A DNA stretch of 64,000 nucleotides from Helicobacter fennelliae (GTDB lineage Bacteria > Campylobacterota > Campylobacteria > Campylobacterales > Helicobacteraceae). Shown here piece after piece: positions 34,839 to 43,505 of this stretch. The translations under genes and the position numbers were made by a program. The notes under the pieces are model-generated. The model made no database searches. It was not told where the DNA came from and saw only the letters and a program-made list of their open reading frames with translations. How positions within the stretch are numbered: position 1 is the stretch's first letter; every line of letters begins with the position of its first letter. The stretch spans positions 1,364,001 through 1,428,000 of the forward strand of contig NZ_UGIB01000001.1 of assembly GCF_900451005.1 (NCBI RefSeq). The letters run 5' to 3'.

Positions 34839-36524
34839 ATGGCAGAGAGCTTAAATGGTTCTCAAATGCTAATTGAGGCTTTGCATTTAGAGCAAGTTGA
34901 AGTGATATTTGGTTATCCTGGTGGGGCTGTATTAAATATCTATGATGAGATTTACAAGCAGACATATTTCAAACATATACTCACTCGCCACGAACAAGCA
35001 GCTATACACGCAGCAGATGGCTACGCAAGGGTTAGCGGGAAAACAGGAGTGGCTATTATTACAAGCGGTCCGGGCTTCACAAATGCAATCACTGGAATCG
35101 CAACTGCTTATATGGATTCTATACCTCTTGTGATTATAAGTGGGCAAGTGCCTATATCGCAGATAGGCACAGATGCTTTTCAAGAAGTTGATGCTGTCGG
35201 TATTTCTCGTCCTTGCACGAAGCATAATTATCTCGTAAAAGACATTCAAGATCTTCCGCGCATTATCAAAGAGGCATTTTATATCGCCAAAACAGGAAGA
35301 AGCGGTCCTGTTCTTATTGATATTCCAAAAGATATTTCCGCAAAAATTGGTGCATTTACCTATTCAGAATCTATCGAGCTTAAGACTTATAAGCCATGTT
35401 TTAAGGGCAATCAAAGACAGGTTAAGAAATTAATCCAAGCATTACAGACTTCAAAAAAGCCTTTGATGTATATAGGCGGAGGTGTGGTGCTAGGCAATGC
35501 ATACCATGAAATACGAGAGTTTATCAAGTATTCACAGATTCCAGCTGTTGAGACGCTTATGGCAAGGGGTGTTTTGGAGTTTAATAATCCTCAAAATCTC
35601 GGTATGGTCGGAATGCATGGTAGCTATGCTTCAAATATGGCGATGCAAGAGTGTGATTTGCTTATATCCTTTGGGGCAAGATTTGATGATCGCGTTACAG
35701 GAAAAGTCAGCGAATTTGCTAAAAATGCCAAAATAGCGCATATTGACATTGATCCTAGCTCTATTGGAAAGATTATTGATGTTGATTATCCTATTGTCGG
35801 AGATGTGAGAGAGGTTTGTTTGGAGCTATTGGGCTTGGCTCAAGAGATTGATCCAAACGCGTATGCGGATTGGAGAGAGCATTTGCGCTCTTACCAAAAA
35901 CGTTATCCATTGAGTTTTGAGGATTCTGATACGATTATCAAGCCACAATGGGTTATCCAGCAAATAGGAGAAATCACAAGCAAAGATGCCATCATCTCCA
36001 CAGATGTGGGGCAACACCAAATGTGGGCGGCACAATTTTATCCATTTATGCGCCCAAGAGAGTTTTTGACAAGCGGAGGATTGGGGACAATGGGATTTGG
36101 CTTTCCTGCCGCCATTGGTGCGTATTATGCAGAATCCAAAAAAACCATTATCAATATTACAGGCGATGGAAGCATTTTGATGAATATCCAAGAGCTTATG
36201 ACTTGCGTGCAGTATAGGATTCCGGTGGTTAATGTGATTTTGAATAATAATTATTTGGGTATGGTGCGACAATGGCAAACTTTCTTTTATGAAGAAAGAT
36301 TTTCGCATACAGATTTGAGCCTCCAGCCAGATTTTGTCAAGCTTGCAGAATCTTTTGGTGGCGTTGGTTTTCGAGTAGAAAATAAGCAAGATTTTATACC
36401 CACGCTCAAAAAAGCTATTCAATCACAAAAAGTTTGTCTTATCGATGTTGTGATTGACAGATATGAAGATGTCTTACCAATGGTGCCGGGCGGATCTCCT
36501 CTTAATAAGATGATTTTAAAGTAG
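34839..36524 (+). CDS. ilvB: Acetolactate synthase large subunit
   Basis: This 561-residue ThDP-dependent enzyme makes acetolactate or acetohydroxybutyrate for branched-chain amino acids. The cofactor-activating Glu is in RHEQAAIHAADGYAR. The ThDP/Mg motif runs from GDGSILMNIQEL to ILNNNYLGMV, and the FAD-domain pieces GARFDDRVTGK and GGGVVLGNAY are present. Start ATG 34839 follows GGAGGAG; the TTG at 34827 is not needed. The small subunit follows after 9 bp. As I recall, H. pylori lacks this enzyme and needs branched-chain amino acids. Confidence 0.94.
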   Translation: MAESLNGSQMLIEALHLEQVEVIFGYPGGAVLNIYDEIYKQTYFKHILTRHEQAAIHAADGYARVSGKTGVAIITSGPGFTNAITGIATAYMDSIPLVIISGQVPISQIGTDAFQEVDAVGISRPCTKHNYLVKDIQDLPRIIKEAFYIAKTGRSGPVLIDIPKDISAKIGAFTYSESIELKTYKPCFKGNQRQVKKLIQALQTSKKPLMYIGGGVVLGNAYHEIREFIKYSQIPAVETLMARGVLEFNNPQNLGMVGMHGSYASNMAMQECDLLISFGARFDDRVTGKVSEFAKNAKIAHIDIDPSSIGKIIDVDYPIVGDVREVCLELLGLAQEIDPNAYADWREHLRSYQKRYPLSFEDSDTIIKPQWVIQQIGEITSKDAIISTDVGQHQMWAAQFYPFMRPREFLTSGGLGTMGFGFPAAIGAYYAESKKTIINITGDGSILMNIQELMTCVQYRIPVVNVILNNNYLGMVRQWQTFFYEERFSHTDLSLQPDFVKLAESFGGVGFRVENKQDFIPTLKKAIQSQKVCLIDVVIDRYEDVLPMVPGGSPLNKMILK

Positions 36525-36533
36525 GATACGATA

Positions 36534-37004
36534 ATGCAAGAACGAAAAATAATTGCTGTTACGGTTGTGAATGAACATAGCGTTTTGGCTCGAGTTTCAG
36601 GACTTTTTGCGGGTAGGGGATATAATATAGAATCTCTCACTGTCGCGCCAATTCCCAATACTTCACTCTCTAGAATCACCATAGCAACGCAAGGAGATTC
36701 TCGGGTTTTAGAGCAGATTATCAAGCAACTTCACAAGCTTATACCTGTCCTTACCGTGAGTGAAGATGGCGATTTTTTGGAAAAAGAAAGTGTATTAATC
36801 AAAATCGACATCAACGAAGAGCTTGCCTCAATAGAAGCCCTTGCAAAAGCTTATAATGGCAAAATAGCTAATGCAAATGAAAAATACATCATCGTTGTCG
36901 CGACAGAAAAGCCCCAAAGAATCACAAGCCTTATAAAAGCTATGCAAAAATTTAAACCAAAAGAGATATTGCGTAGTGGTGTCATCGCAATGGAGCGGTA
37001 TTAG
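36534..37004 (+). CDS. ilvN: Acetolactate synthase small regulatory subunit
   Basis: The 156-residue protein has an N-terminal ACT domain (VTVVNEHSVLARVSGLFAGRGYNIESLTV), which binds valine for feedback inhibition, and a C-terminal domain ending KEILRSGVIAMERY. It is the regulatory partner of the ilvB product and is in the same operon. The last 21 bp (36984-37004) are duplicated at 38620-38640, beyond the next gene, so that gene appears to have been inserted at the ilvN 3' end. Confidence 0.94.
   Translation: MQERKIIAVTVVNEHSVLARVSGLFAGRGYNIESLTVAPIPNTSLSRITIATQGDSRVLEQIIKQLHKLIPVLTVSEDGDFLEKESVLIKIDINEELASIEALAKAYNGKIANANEKYIIVVATEKPQRITSLIKAMQKFKPKEILRSGVIAMERY
36984..37004. repeat. 21-bp direct repeat, left copy (ilvN 3' end)
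   Basis: ATCGCAATGGAGCGGTATTA plus G is identical to 38620-38640. Together the copies bracket the split membrane glycosyltransferase gene. Confidence 0.9.
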
Positions 37005-37018
37005 CGATTAATGATAGC

Positions 37019-37936
37019 ATGGCAGTAATGAAGGCATTTATGCGTATTTTTGATTATAAGGATTCTCAAGAAAGTAGAATCTTATTTGTTTTTTTATTGT
37101 GTCATTTTGTTGTGTGGTCTTTTTTGCCTTTTATGCGTGGAGTGATTCCACTTGATTGTGTGGAAGCTCTTTCTTGGGGCAAAAATTTTGTTTTTGGCAC
37201 AGATAAGCATCCACCACTTTCAGGTTGGTTGGCGTATTATTTTTATGTATTATGTTTTAAATTACCAGAATCTGTGTATATTTTAAGTCAAATTTTTGTT
37301 GTGCTTGGGTTAGTATATATCTACAAAATAGCTCAATTCTTTCTCTCTTATAAATATGCACTATTTGCTACAATCATTCTTGATACGATTATTTATTACA
37401 ACTTCACATCGATAGAATACAATGTCAATGTTGTTTTGTTATTTTTGTGTCCAGCTTTTACTTATTATTTTTATAAAGCTTTTTTTGGTGGTTTATTAAG
37501 GTATTGGATTCTGACTGCTATTTTTGCTGCATTGGGTGTTTTGGATAAATATTATATGTTTTTGATTCTTGCTTGTGCGTTTCTTGCGATGTGTATGCTT
37601 CCGACAGGACGAAAGGCATTTGGCAAAAAAGAATTTTATATCGGGGTTGTTGTTTTTATAGTTCTTTTGACTCCGCATATACTATGGATGTTTGATAATG
37701 ATTTTATGGCTATTTCTTATATTCTTAATCGAGGTGGCTTGCAGGGTATTTCAAGTGTAAATACTGATGGTTTTTTGGTAAAGCATATTGGTTATCCAAT
37801 TTATTTTTTCCTTTCTCAATTTATACTTGTTATTCCAGCATTGTATATATTTTTTATCACACGATATAAAAGTCTTGCATCAGCCGAACAAAATTTTCTA
37901 CATTCAAAATATCATCTAATCCCCCCCCCACAATGA
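37019..37936 (+). CDS. Phase-variable GT39/ArnT-like membrane glycosyltransferase, N-terminal part
   Basis: The 305 residues contain about eight hydrophobic helices with LDCVEALSWGK and DKHPPLSGWLAYYFY, the first-loop acidic residues and HPPL motif of PMT/ArnT-type enzymes that use polyprenyl-phosphate sugars. The frame breaks in a C9 tract (37921-37929) and ends IPPPQ-stop. Losing one C, or gaining two, joins it to the frame ending at 38603 and gives one protein of about 527 residues. The start is unclear: 37019 or ATG 37040 (GAAGG 5 nt upstream). It lies between 21-bp direct repeats. The target could be lipid A, LPS or protein. State shown: OFF. Confidence 0.8.
   Translation: MAVMKAFMRIFDYKDSQESRILFVFLLCHFVVWSFLPFMRGVIPLDCVEALSWGKNFVFGTDKHPPLSGWLAYYFYVLCFKLPESVYILSQIFVVLGLVYIYKIAQFFLSYKYALFATIILDTIIYYNFTSIEYNVNVVLLFLCPAFTYYFYKAFFGGLLRYWILTAIFAALGVLDKYYMFLILACAFLAMCMLPTGRKAFGKKEFYIGVVVFIVLLTPHILWMFDNDFMAISYILNRGGLQGISSVNTDGFLVKHIGYPIYFFLSQFILVIPALYIFFITRYKSLASAEQNFLHSKYHLIPPPQ
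37921..37929. repeat. C9 homopolymer, candidate phase-variation switch
   Basis: Nine C within the coding region of the membrane glycosyltransferase. C8 or C11 restores one open frame across both halves. Poly-C/G tracts are the standard phase-variation signal in Helicobacter and Campylobacter. Confidence 0.9.
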
Positions 37937-38603
37937 TATTAAGGTATATTCTACACCTGAAGAGCAAAAGTATTTTCTCATTATAATGGCTTTTGGTCCT
38001 ATAGCTCTTCTGATGTTTATCTCTTTTATAAGCGGTATTTTTTTGTTGCCAATGTGGGGAACTCCATTGTTTTTTATGTTTGGCATTTGGCTTTTTTATA
38101 CTTTTTGGATTCCAGATGAAATCTTTAAGCAAAGATTCTTTGCTATTTTTGTAGTAGTTATACATTGTTTATATATTATCGCGTTTATTATTATGATGCT
38201 ATTTACAACATCTTTAAGAAAAAATTTAGATAGTGAAGCATTTATTTTTCAAGTTAAAGATATTTGGAGTGCTTATATGTATGATACTCCATTGTTATTT
38301 ACAGGTGGAGATATGTGGCTATCATCTATTATTGCTATTTATTTTGAAGCAGAATCCAAAAACAAAATAAAAACCTTTATCGACATAGATCCAAAGAAAA
38401 ACTCTTGGGTAGATGAAAAAGTCTTGCAAGAAATAAAACAAAAGGGCATATTGATTGTAAGTGGATCGCCTAAGGAGCTACAATCATATGCTGATGTTTT
38501 TCCTCATTTGCAATTTGTCAAAGAAATCAAAATTAGCTCTTCAAATATCTTGCACCAGAAAAAAGAACAATCCGTTTTTGTTGGAATCGCAAAAGATCCA
38601 TAG
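37930..38603 (+). pseudogene. C-terminal part of the phase-variable GT39/ArnT-like enzyme (out of frame)
   Basis: This frame is open from before the C tract (HNDIKVYSTPEEQKYFLIIMAFGP) to the stop at 38601-38603. It encodes three or four more membrane helices and a soluble C-terminal domain (SKNKIKTFIDIDPKKNSWVD to VGIAKDP), as in ArnT-like proteins with a periplasmic tail. An internal ATG at 37986 could start translation but would give only the C-terminal half with no ribosome binding site. I treat it as the OFF-state remainder of the gene starting at 37019 rather than an independent gene. Confidence 0.75.
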
Positions 38604-38619
38604 AAAATACGCGTGGATT

Positions 38620-38640
38620 ATCGCAATGGAGCGGTATTAG
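38620..38640. repeat. 21-bp direct repeat, right copy
   Basis: Identical to the ilvN 3' end (36984-37004). It lies 16 bp after the glycosyltransferase stop. Confidence 0.9.
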
Positions 38641-38734
38641 TAGTATCAATAGCAGATTATTAAGGCTTAATTTAGCTCAATATTTTCAAAACTTTGCTTT
38701 TTTGTCTTATTTTCTTGCCTTGTTTTTGTAGAAA

Positions 38735-39127
38735 TTACTTCCTAATAAGCCTAATGCGTGTAGAAGAGGTTTTTTCTAGCTTATAGGCTCTAAGTTTATT
38801 TAGCAACGCTACACCCACAGATATGCTTCCTGCAATTATCGCGATAATTATTAGGCTGATGGTCGCATTTGTGCTGAAGGCTTCCGCATCAGTGGGCGTA
38901 GATGTTACAAATGCAGAGATGAGCGTATGAGTTCCACCTGTGGGGATTTTGAGTATTATGATTCCCGCAATGATACCAATAGCACCAATAGCGACAGCCC
39001 ATGCCACTTTGCCCCTTGCTTTTATCCTTATGACTTTATTTGCCAAATCACCCTCGATTTCTATTTCGCTACTTTCGTTTCTAAGAGCCTCTGTAAGCTC
39101 TTTTTCATTTGTAACTTGCGTTGCCAT
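38735..39127 (-). CDS. Small two-TM membrane protein, accessory island
   Basis: The 130-residue protein has a polar N-terminal region with an ELTEAL/IEIEGDL pattern, two transmembrane segments (about 41-60, AWAVAIGAIGIIAGIIIL, and 88-107, ISLIIIAIIAGSISVGVAL), and a basic tail. TAAGGAG precedes ATG. It is the last gene of the minus-strand island set, 73 bp after the HEPN-motif gene. I do not recognise a family. Small paired-helix membrane proteins of this kind often accompany defence or toxin genes, but that is only context. Confidence 0.65.
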   Translation of the reverse strand: MATQVTNEKELTEALRNESSEIEIEGDLANKVIRIKARGKVAWAVAIGAIGIIAGIIILKIPTGGTHTLISAFVTSTPTDAEAFSTNATISLIIIAIIAGSISVGVALLNKLRAYKLEKTSSTRIRLIRK

Positions 39128-39200
39128 TTTGTCTCCTTAAATTTTGCTTTGTATGCTTTAGATTTGCATTACTCTAGAATCTAAATCGCGCTTTTTAGCC

Positions 39201-40448
39201 TTAGATTCTCGTTTTGATTGTATTTTTTAGCATATTTTTTGCCTCTAGTAGCGAGCTAAATGCGCCGCTTTCACCAAGCCTAAGCCCGATTCCTAGCATA
39301 AGTGCACGCACCTCTAATGCTTCTTGGATAAAGGCTTGCTTATTATGCGCGCTTGGGTTGCGCTCCTGCTGCAAAATCCCAATGTGCTTTGGCAACATTG
39401 TGTGTAGATAGAATCGAAGTGGCGCGTTATAGCGCGATTTTATAAGCTCTTTTATCCTTTCATTACGTAATAGACTGACAAAATTGCCAAGATTATGCGG
39501 TTTGACTCCTAGCAAGTCCTTTACAAAAAGCGCCTGCCCACGCGTATCATAGGCAATATTTATAATCTCCTTATCTTGCTTGCTTAAATCTCGCACAAGA
39601 GTCTTGCAAAGCTCCCAAGCCTCCCACTCAAAAGCCGAAGCATAGTCAGTCATCGCATTTGAGAGGTCATTTATATCTACCTTCAATGCTCTGTGCTTCT
39701 CAAAAATCATTTCAGCCTTTGTAAGCTTCTCTAGTGTGCTTGTAAGTGCTGCCCTCTCAAAGTCCGCCCCTAAGCACACATCAATAAGCCTCTGCTTTGT
39801 GGTGATAAACTCCTCACTTTGCAAGGCATCGATATAGTGCTTTGTGCCTTGCGAAAAATAAAATTCTGGCTTGTTTTGGTGTATCTCTAGCGGGTAAGTG
39901 TAGGGATTGCCATATATGCTAAAGGTGTGATTGCCAAAGTCTGGCGTAGTGAAGTTGGCAAGATACACATCACGCACCTTGACAAAGTCGCCCTGCACAA
40001 GCTCGCGCAAATCCTCGATGATAAACCACGTTTCAATATCAAGATTCTTTTCTGCATAATATTTAGGCGCGATATTTGAATCTTGTAATTTTGATAAATC
40101 CGTGCAAACTTTTTCAACCTTTGCTACAAAGAGATTCTCATAATTTGTGAGGAAAAGCTGGAATGGGCAAACAAAGCGCGCAAAGTCAAAAGATAGGGCG
40201 TCAAAAGGCGGGATGTCATTACGAGTGTTAGCATGGCAATCTATTTTTACTGCTGGATTGCTTTGGTCGCTCTGCTTGCTCGCAATGACAGAGGGTGCAA
40301 AATCTACAATCACTTCGCTTTGTGTAAGACGTAGCTTTGAGCACACCTTGCCAAAGGCTACTTTGCCTTCAGACTTTAGAATCTCAAGATGCTTTTGTAT
40401 CACGCTTTGGTCGTAGTAGGGATTATAAAGGATAAGATAATTTTGCAT
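39201..40448 (-). CDS. Uncharacterised 415-aa protein with C-terminal HEPN-type RNxxxH motif
   Basis: The protein starts MQNYLILYNPYYDQSVIQKH and has AAAGGAG 9 nt upstream. It is cytosolic and mostly helical after residue 210. Near the C-terminus QQERNPSAHNKQAF contains R-N-x3-H, the catalytic motif of HEPN ribonucleases, in a helical domain (LEVRALMLGIGLRLGE). Residues of about 54-78 (reading VIASKQSDQSNPAVKIDCHA and on) are encoded by a 75-bp palindromic repeat inserted in frame. It sits in the island with a dynamin-like GTPase and small membrane proteins. The RNase role is inference; the motif alone can occur by chance. Confidence 0.6.
   Translation of the reverse strand: MQNYLILYNPYYDQSVIQKHLEILKSEGKVAFGKVCSKLRLTQSEVIVDFAPSVIASKQSDQSNPAVKIDCHANTRNDIPPFDALSFDFARFVCPFQLFLTNYENLFVAKVEKVCTDLSKLQDSNIAPKYYAEKNLDIETWFIIEDLRELVQGDFVKVRDVYLANFTTPDFGNHTFSIYGNPYTYPLEIHQNKPEFYFSQGTKHYIDALQSEEFITTKQRLIDVCLGADFERAALTSTLEKLTKAEMIFEKHRALKVDINDLSNAMTDYASAFEWEAWELCKTLVRDLSKQDKEIINIAYDTRGQALFVKDLLGVKPHNLGNFVSLLRNERIKELIKSRYNAPLRFYLHTMLPKHIGILQQERNPSAHNKQAFIQEALEVRALMLGIGLRLGESGAFSSLLEAKNMLKNTIKTRI
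40215..40289. repeat. Palindromic element inserted in frame within a CDS
   Basis: GTCATTACGAG (40215-40225) and CTCGCAATGAC (40279-40289) are inverted with one mismatch. The 75 bp equals 25 codons and keeps the host gene open. Confidence 0.85.
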
Positions 40449-40761
40449 TCATGCACTCCTTTAAAGTATTTTGCAAATATGATTACTTGTTTTGTGTGTA
40501 TCATACGATTGAGTGGCTTGAGTTTTGTTTAAAGCTTTTAGAATCTAAGTGTCATTGCAAGACTTCGAAAGAAGTCGTGGCAATTTATAGAATCCACATT
40601 GTCATTGCGAGCCTCACAAAGTGAGACGTGGCAATTTATCTATGAGGCAATTTTTAGATTCTGGATTGCTTCGGTCGCTTTGCTTCCTCGTAATGACACA
40701 TACTAGATTCTTTGCCTAAAGGCTCGCAATGACGCAGGGAAACCTCGCAACGACACAGATT
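40449..40761. repeat. Cluster of GTCATTGCGAG palindromic elements
   Basis: This intergenic stretch carries an element at 40601-40697 (GTCATTGCGAG to CTCGTAATGAC) with an inner hairpin GCCTCAC/GTGAGAC. A half-element with ACTTC/GAAGT hairpin is at 40551-40585, and partial ends (CTCGCAATGAC) lie near 40721-40733. The rest is AGAATCT-rich. No gene is seen. Confidence 0.75.
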
Positions 40762-40989
40762 CTATATCTTTGGCATTTTTGGCTTGCCTGAAAATGCGCC
40801 TTTGAGTGTGTTAAGCGCAGTATCTAGCACTGAATCTAGCACGTTTAACTCCTCTCTGCCCTCCATTAGCGTTTTGCACTTTGGGCAGATAGCAAAGCTA
40901 TCCGCTCCTAGCGCATCGCTCTTTGGGGCTACTATCTTGCTTTTCCCGCAGGTCTTACAGACGGCTTTGTAGGCTCTTGGCTGTATCAT
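40762..40989 (-). CDS. Small zinc-ribbon protein, accessory island
   Basis: The 75-residue protein has two CxxC pairs (CKTCGKSKIV and CPKCKTLM, spaced about 20 residues), forming a zinc ribbon in residues 11-40. A short helical tail follows (LDSVLDTALNTLKGAF). AAAGGAG precedes ATG. It may bind nucleic acid or protein. The role is unknown. It is upstream of the HEPN-motif gene on the same strand but separated by repeat elements. Confidence 0.7.
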   Translation of the reverse strand: MIQPRAYKAVCKTCGKSKIVAPKSDALGADSFAICPKCKTLMEGREELNVLDSVLDTALNTLKGAFSGKPKMPKI

Positions 40990-41159
40990 TTTTTCTCCTT
41001 TGTAGTTGTGTTGTTTGCGTATTAAAGCGTATCTATAAGCGCATTAATGTCTGTCCCAAGCGCACCCGCGCCAAAGCTTTTTCATAACTGCTCCTTTATG
41101 GATAATTTATAAGCCTTAGGCTTATATAATGAAAGCTTATCTACTAGCTATGATACCAG

Positions 41160-41411
41160 CTAATAAAGTCCAAAAAGAAGGCTTGAATTTGCCTTATTTA
41201 TAGGATTTGGGTTTGTATAAAAATCTAATCCACGATTAAAAATCTTATCTATTTCAACTAATGTTCCTATATTGATAGGTTGTGTAAAATCAATGGATTT
41301 TTTTAGCTTTGGCTCTATGATAGATTTTAGGCGCAATTCGTCCATTTTAAACAAATCTAAAAGATATTGCAAACGCTCAATGTTGATTTGTATTGTCTGC
41401 CTTGCTCCCAT
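41160..41411 (-). pseudogene. N-terminal fragment of an ImmA/IrrE-type metallopeptidase gene
   Basis: The 83-residue frame reads RQTIQINIERLQYLLDLFKM and TLVEIDKIFNRGLDFYTNP, which resembles the N-terminal region of COG2856/ImmA-IrrE proteins, as I recall them. These are regulators and proteases linked to mobile elements and XRE repressors. The HExxH protease domain that should follow is absent: the frame ends after NSSLLFGLY. I treat it as a truncated remnant. It could instead be a small intact protein. Confidence 0.45.
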
Positions 41412-41517
41412 AAAACCCTCTAGTTTTTTACTAAATTAACTTAATATAGATTGATTAGTTGCGAATTGTAAGGCAAATTTAAGTAAAATGAGATATAAAA
41501 CTTTAAAAGGATTAAAA

Positions 41518-43230
41518 ATGGAATTTAAGCCAGAGAAAATTTGCATAGCTAAGTTGCTTAGCGAAGATGGACAAAAATTTGTAATCCCCGAATATCAACG
41601 CCCTTATCGTTGGGGCGAAGATGAGTGCGAAACGCTTTGGAATGATATTATAAGTGTTTTTGGTGATGGTAGCGATATTGAAGAGTATTTTTTAGGTTCT
41701 ATCGTTACCTATAAAAACGATAATGGCGAACTTGAAATTATCGATGGGCAACAAAGAATCACTACACTTACACTACTTTATAGAGCTTTTTATGAAACAT
41801 TCAAAACTGAGGAAGAAAAAGCCAAAGGGGATTATCCAAGAGATTTTGGCAAATGTGTTTGGGATTATGAAAGAGATAAAGGCTTGCTTTTTGAGAATTG
41901 CCATTTAAGCAGTCAAGTTATAACAGATGCCGATGAAAAGATTTTAAAGCAACTTTTAAGTGAAAATTGTGAAGTTGAAAACAAACATTCAAACTATGCT
42001 AAAAACTATGATTATTTTTATGGCAAATTGTTAAATTTTAAACAAGAAAAAAGTTTGGTTTGGAAAGGTTTTTGTGAGATGTTTTTAGGCAGAAAACTTT
42101 TTGTTTTGCTCGTTGTTTGTGATAGTCAAGAATCAGCAATGACTATTTTTAACGCTTTAAATTCTCGTGGCTTACCTTTATCAAATGCTGATATTTTAAA
42201 GGGATATATTTATAAAAAAGTGAGTGCAAAAACAGAATTTGCAAATGCTTGGAAAGATATTGAGTCCAAAGTGGAGGATAGCGATAATATCAAAGATTTA
42301 GATTTTCTATTTATACAATATATGTACATTATTCGTGCTGAAAATGAGGATATTGACACAACAACTCAAAGTATGCTTAATTTCTTTACCAAAAAAGACA
42401 AAAAGAAAAAATGTTTTGGGGCTTTGCAAGATTGGCTTTATAAAGAAGAAACGATACCTTTTATTTCAAATTTAGCTGATTTTTGGATAAAACCTGAAAA
42501 CTACCTAAACGATACTTCTAGTCGATACATTAGCGTTTTAAATTTGTTTCAAAATGATACTTGGAAAATTTTTGTAAGTTATTTGGTGTGGCGAAATAAG
42601 GATTATTTTGCTAATGAGCAGTTTGACAAAGATAAATTTAGCGTAGAGTTTGATAAACATTTGCGAAAACTTATCAAATTTTGCACACTCGCATTTTTAA
42701 ATAACAATGCCACTACAAATGTGATTAGGGAGATAGTTTTTAAAATGAATGTTGAACTTTTCAAGGGGCAAGAATTTTCAACTAAAAATACTTTGCCCTC
42801 AAAAGAAGTTTTCTTTGAAAACACTTTTAAGTTTGATTCAAGAAAAGCAAAGTATCTTTTGTTTTTATATGCTTGTATTTATAGTGATTTTAGTGAGGAT
42901 ATTAACCCTAAAAACAAAAAGTTAGAAGTGGAGCATATTTTGCCTAAAAAATGGCAAAATGCAAATTTTAACGGCTGGGATGAACAAAGTCATAAAGAGT
43001 ATTTAGAAAAAATAGGCAATAAGATTTTACTTGATGAGCAAAGTAATATCAAATGCGCTGAGAACTTTTTTGCACAAAAACAACAAAAAGAATACAAAAA
43101 TATTTATGATAAAGCGAATTTAAAAGAAGTGTATGATTTAGGTTGTAGGGCTAAAAACATTTGGGATAAAGATGATATAGATGAAAGAAGTGGGGAAATT
43201 TATAATAATTTGGCAAAATTTTTGCAGTAA
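41518..43230 (+). CDS. GmrSD-type (DUF262/DUF1524) type IV restriction endonuclease
   Basis: The 570-residue protein carries the DUF262 nucleotidase signature YQRPYRWGEDECETLWNDI and DGQQRITTLTLLYRA in the N-terminal third. A C-terminal DUF1524 HNH-like nuclease domain begins EVEHILPKKWQNANFNGW with the conserved H-I-L-P. Single-chain GmrSD enzymes use NTP and cut modified (glucosylated hydroxymethylcytosine) phage DNA. ATG 41518 follows AAAGG; an in-frame upstream ATG (41488) overlaps the likely -10 TAAAAT (41482). It belongs to the immigrant block of the island. Target modification is inferred from family. Confidence 0.85.
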   Translation: MEFKPEKICIAKLLSEDGQKFVIPEYQRPYRWGEDECETLWNDIISVFGDGSDIEEYFLGSIVTYKNDNGELEIIDGQQRITTLTLLYRAFYETFKTEEEKAKGDYPRDFGKCVWDYERDKGLLFENCHLSSQVITDADEKILKQLLSENCEVENKHSNYAKNYDYFYGKLLNFKQEKSLVWKGFCEMFLGRKLFVLLVVCDSQESAMTIFNALNSRGLPLSNADILKGYIYKKVSAKTEFANAWKDIESKVEDSDNIKDLDFLFIQYMYIIRAENEDIDTTTQSMLNFFTKKDKKKKCFGALQDWLYKEETIPFISNLADFWIKPENYLNDTSSRYISVLNLFQNDTWKIFVSYLVWRNKDYFANEQFDKDKFSVEFDKHLRKLIKFCTLAFLNNNATTNVIREIVFKMNVELFKGQEFSTKNTLPSKEVFFENTFKFDSRKAKYLLFLYACIYSDFSEDINPKNKKLEVEHILPKKWQNANFNGWDEQSHKEYLEKIGNKILLDEQSNIKCAENFFAQKQQKEYKNIYDKANLKEVYDLGCRAKNIWDKDDIDERSGEIYNNLAKFLQ

Positions 43231-43252
43231 GATTTTAAAAGACAGCTTATGA

Positions 43253-43453
43253 CTTTCTCCAAAACAAACTCGCCTAAACGCCCTTTATGAGCGACTTAAA
43301 GGCGCAAATGGCGAAATTTTAGGGCGCAAAGCTTATGTGAGTTTGCAAGAAATATTGAGCGATGAGACTTTGAGAGAGTGCAGTGGGGTTGTAGCAGAAA
43401 ATATCTTAATGTCGATGTTTGCAAAATCTTTGGATATAATTACAAAAATATAA
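43253..43453 (+). pseudogene. Orphan coding remnant
   Basis: An open stretch without start codon reads SPKQTRLNALYERLKGANG, then EILGRKAYVSLQEILSDE, and ends at TAA 43451. Base and codon use look protein-like (helical, charged). I cannot name the parent family. It probably marks an old deletion between the restriction gene and hepT. Confidence 0.4.
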
Positions 43454-43505
43454 AAGATGTGATTTTATGGAGTAGATAAGTGGCAGATTTATCCAGCGAT
43501 TTGAG

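Noticed and set aside
38735-39127. Holin-like toxin reading for the two-TM protein
   Set aside because: Two helices and a charged tail are too generic. No phage genes are nearby.
41022-41085. Minus-strand mini-gene (AAAGGAG, then ATG, possible KSFGAGALGTDINALIDTL)
   Set aside because: It needs a one-base deletion in an A run to be read and would be only about 20 residues. Probably debris.
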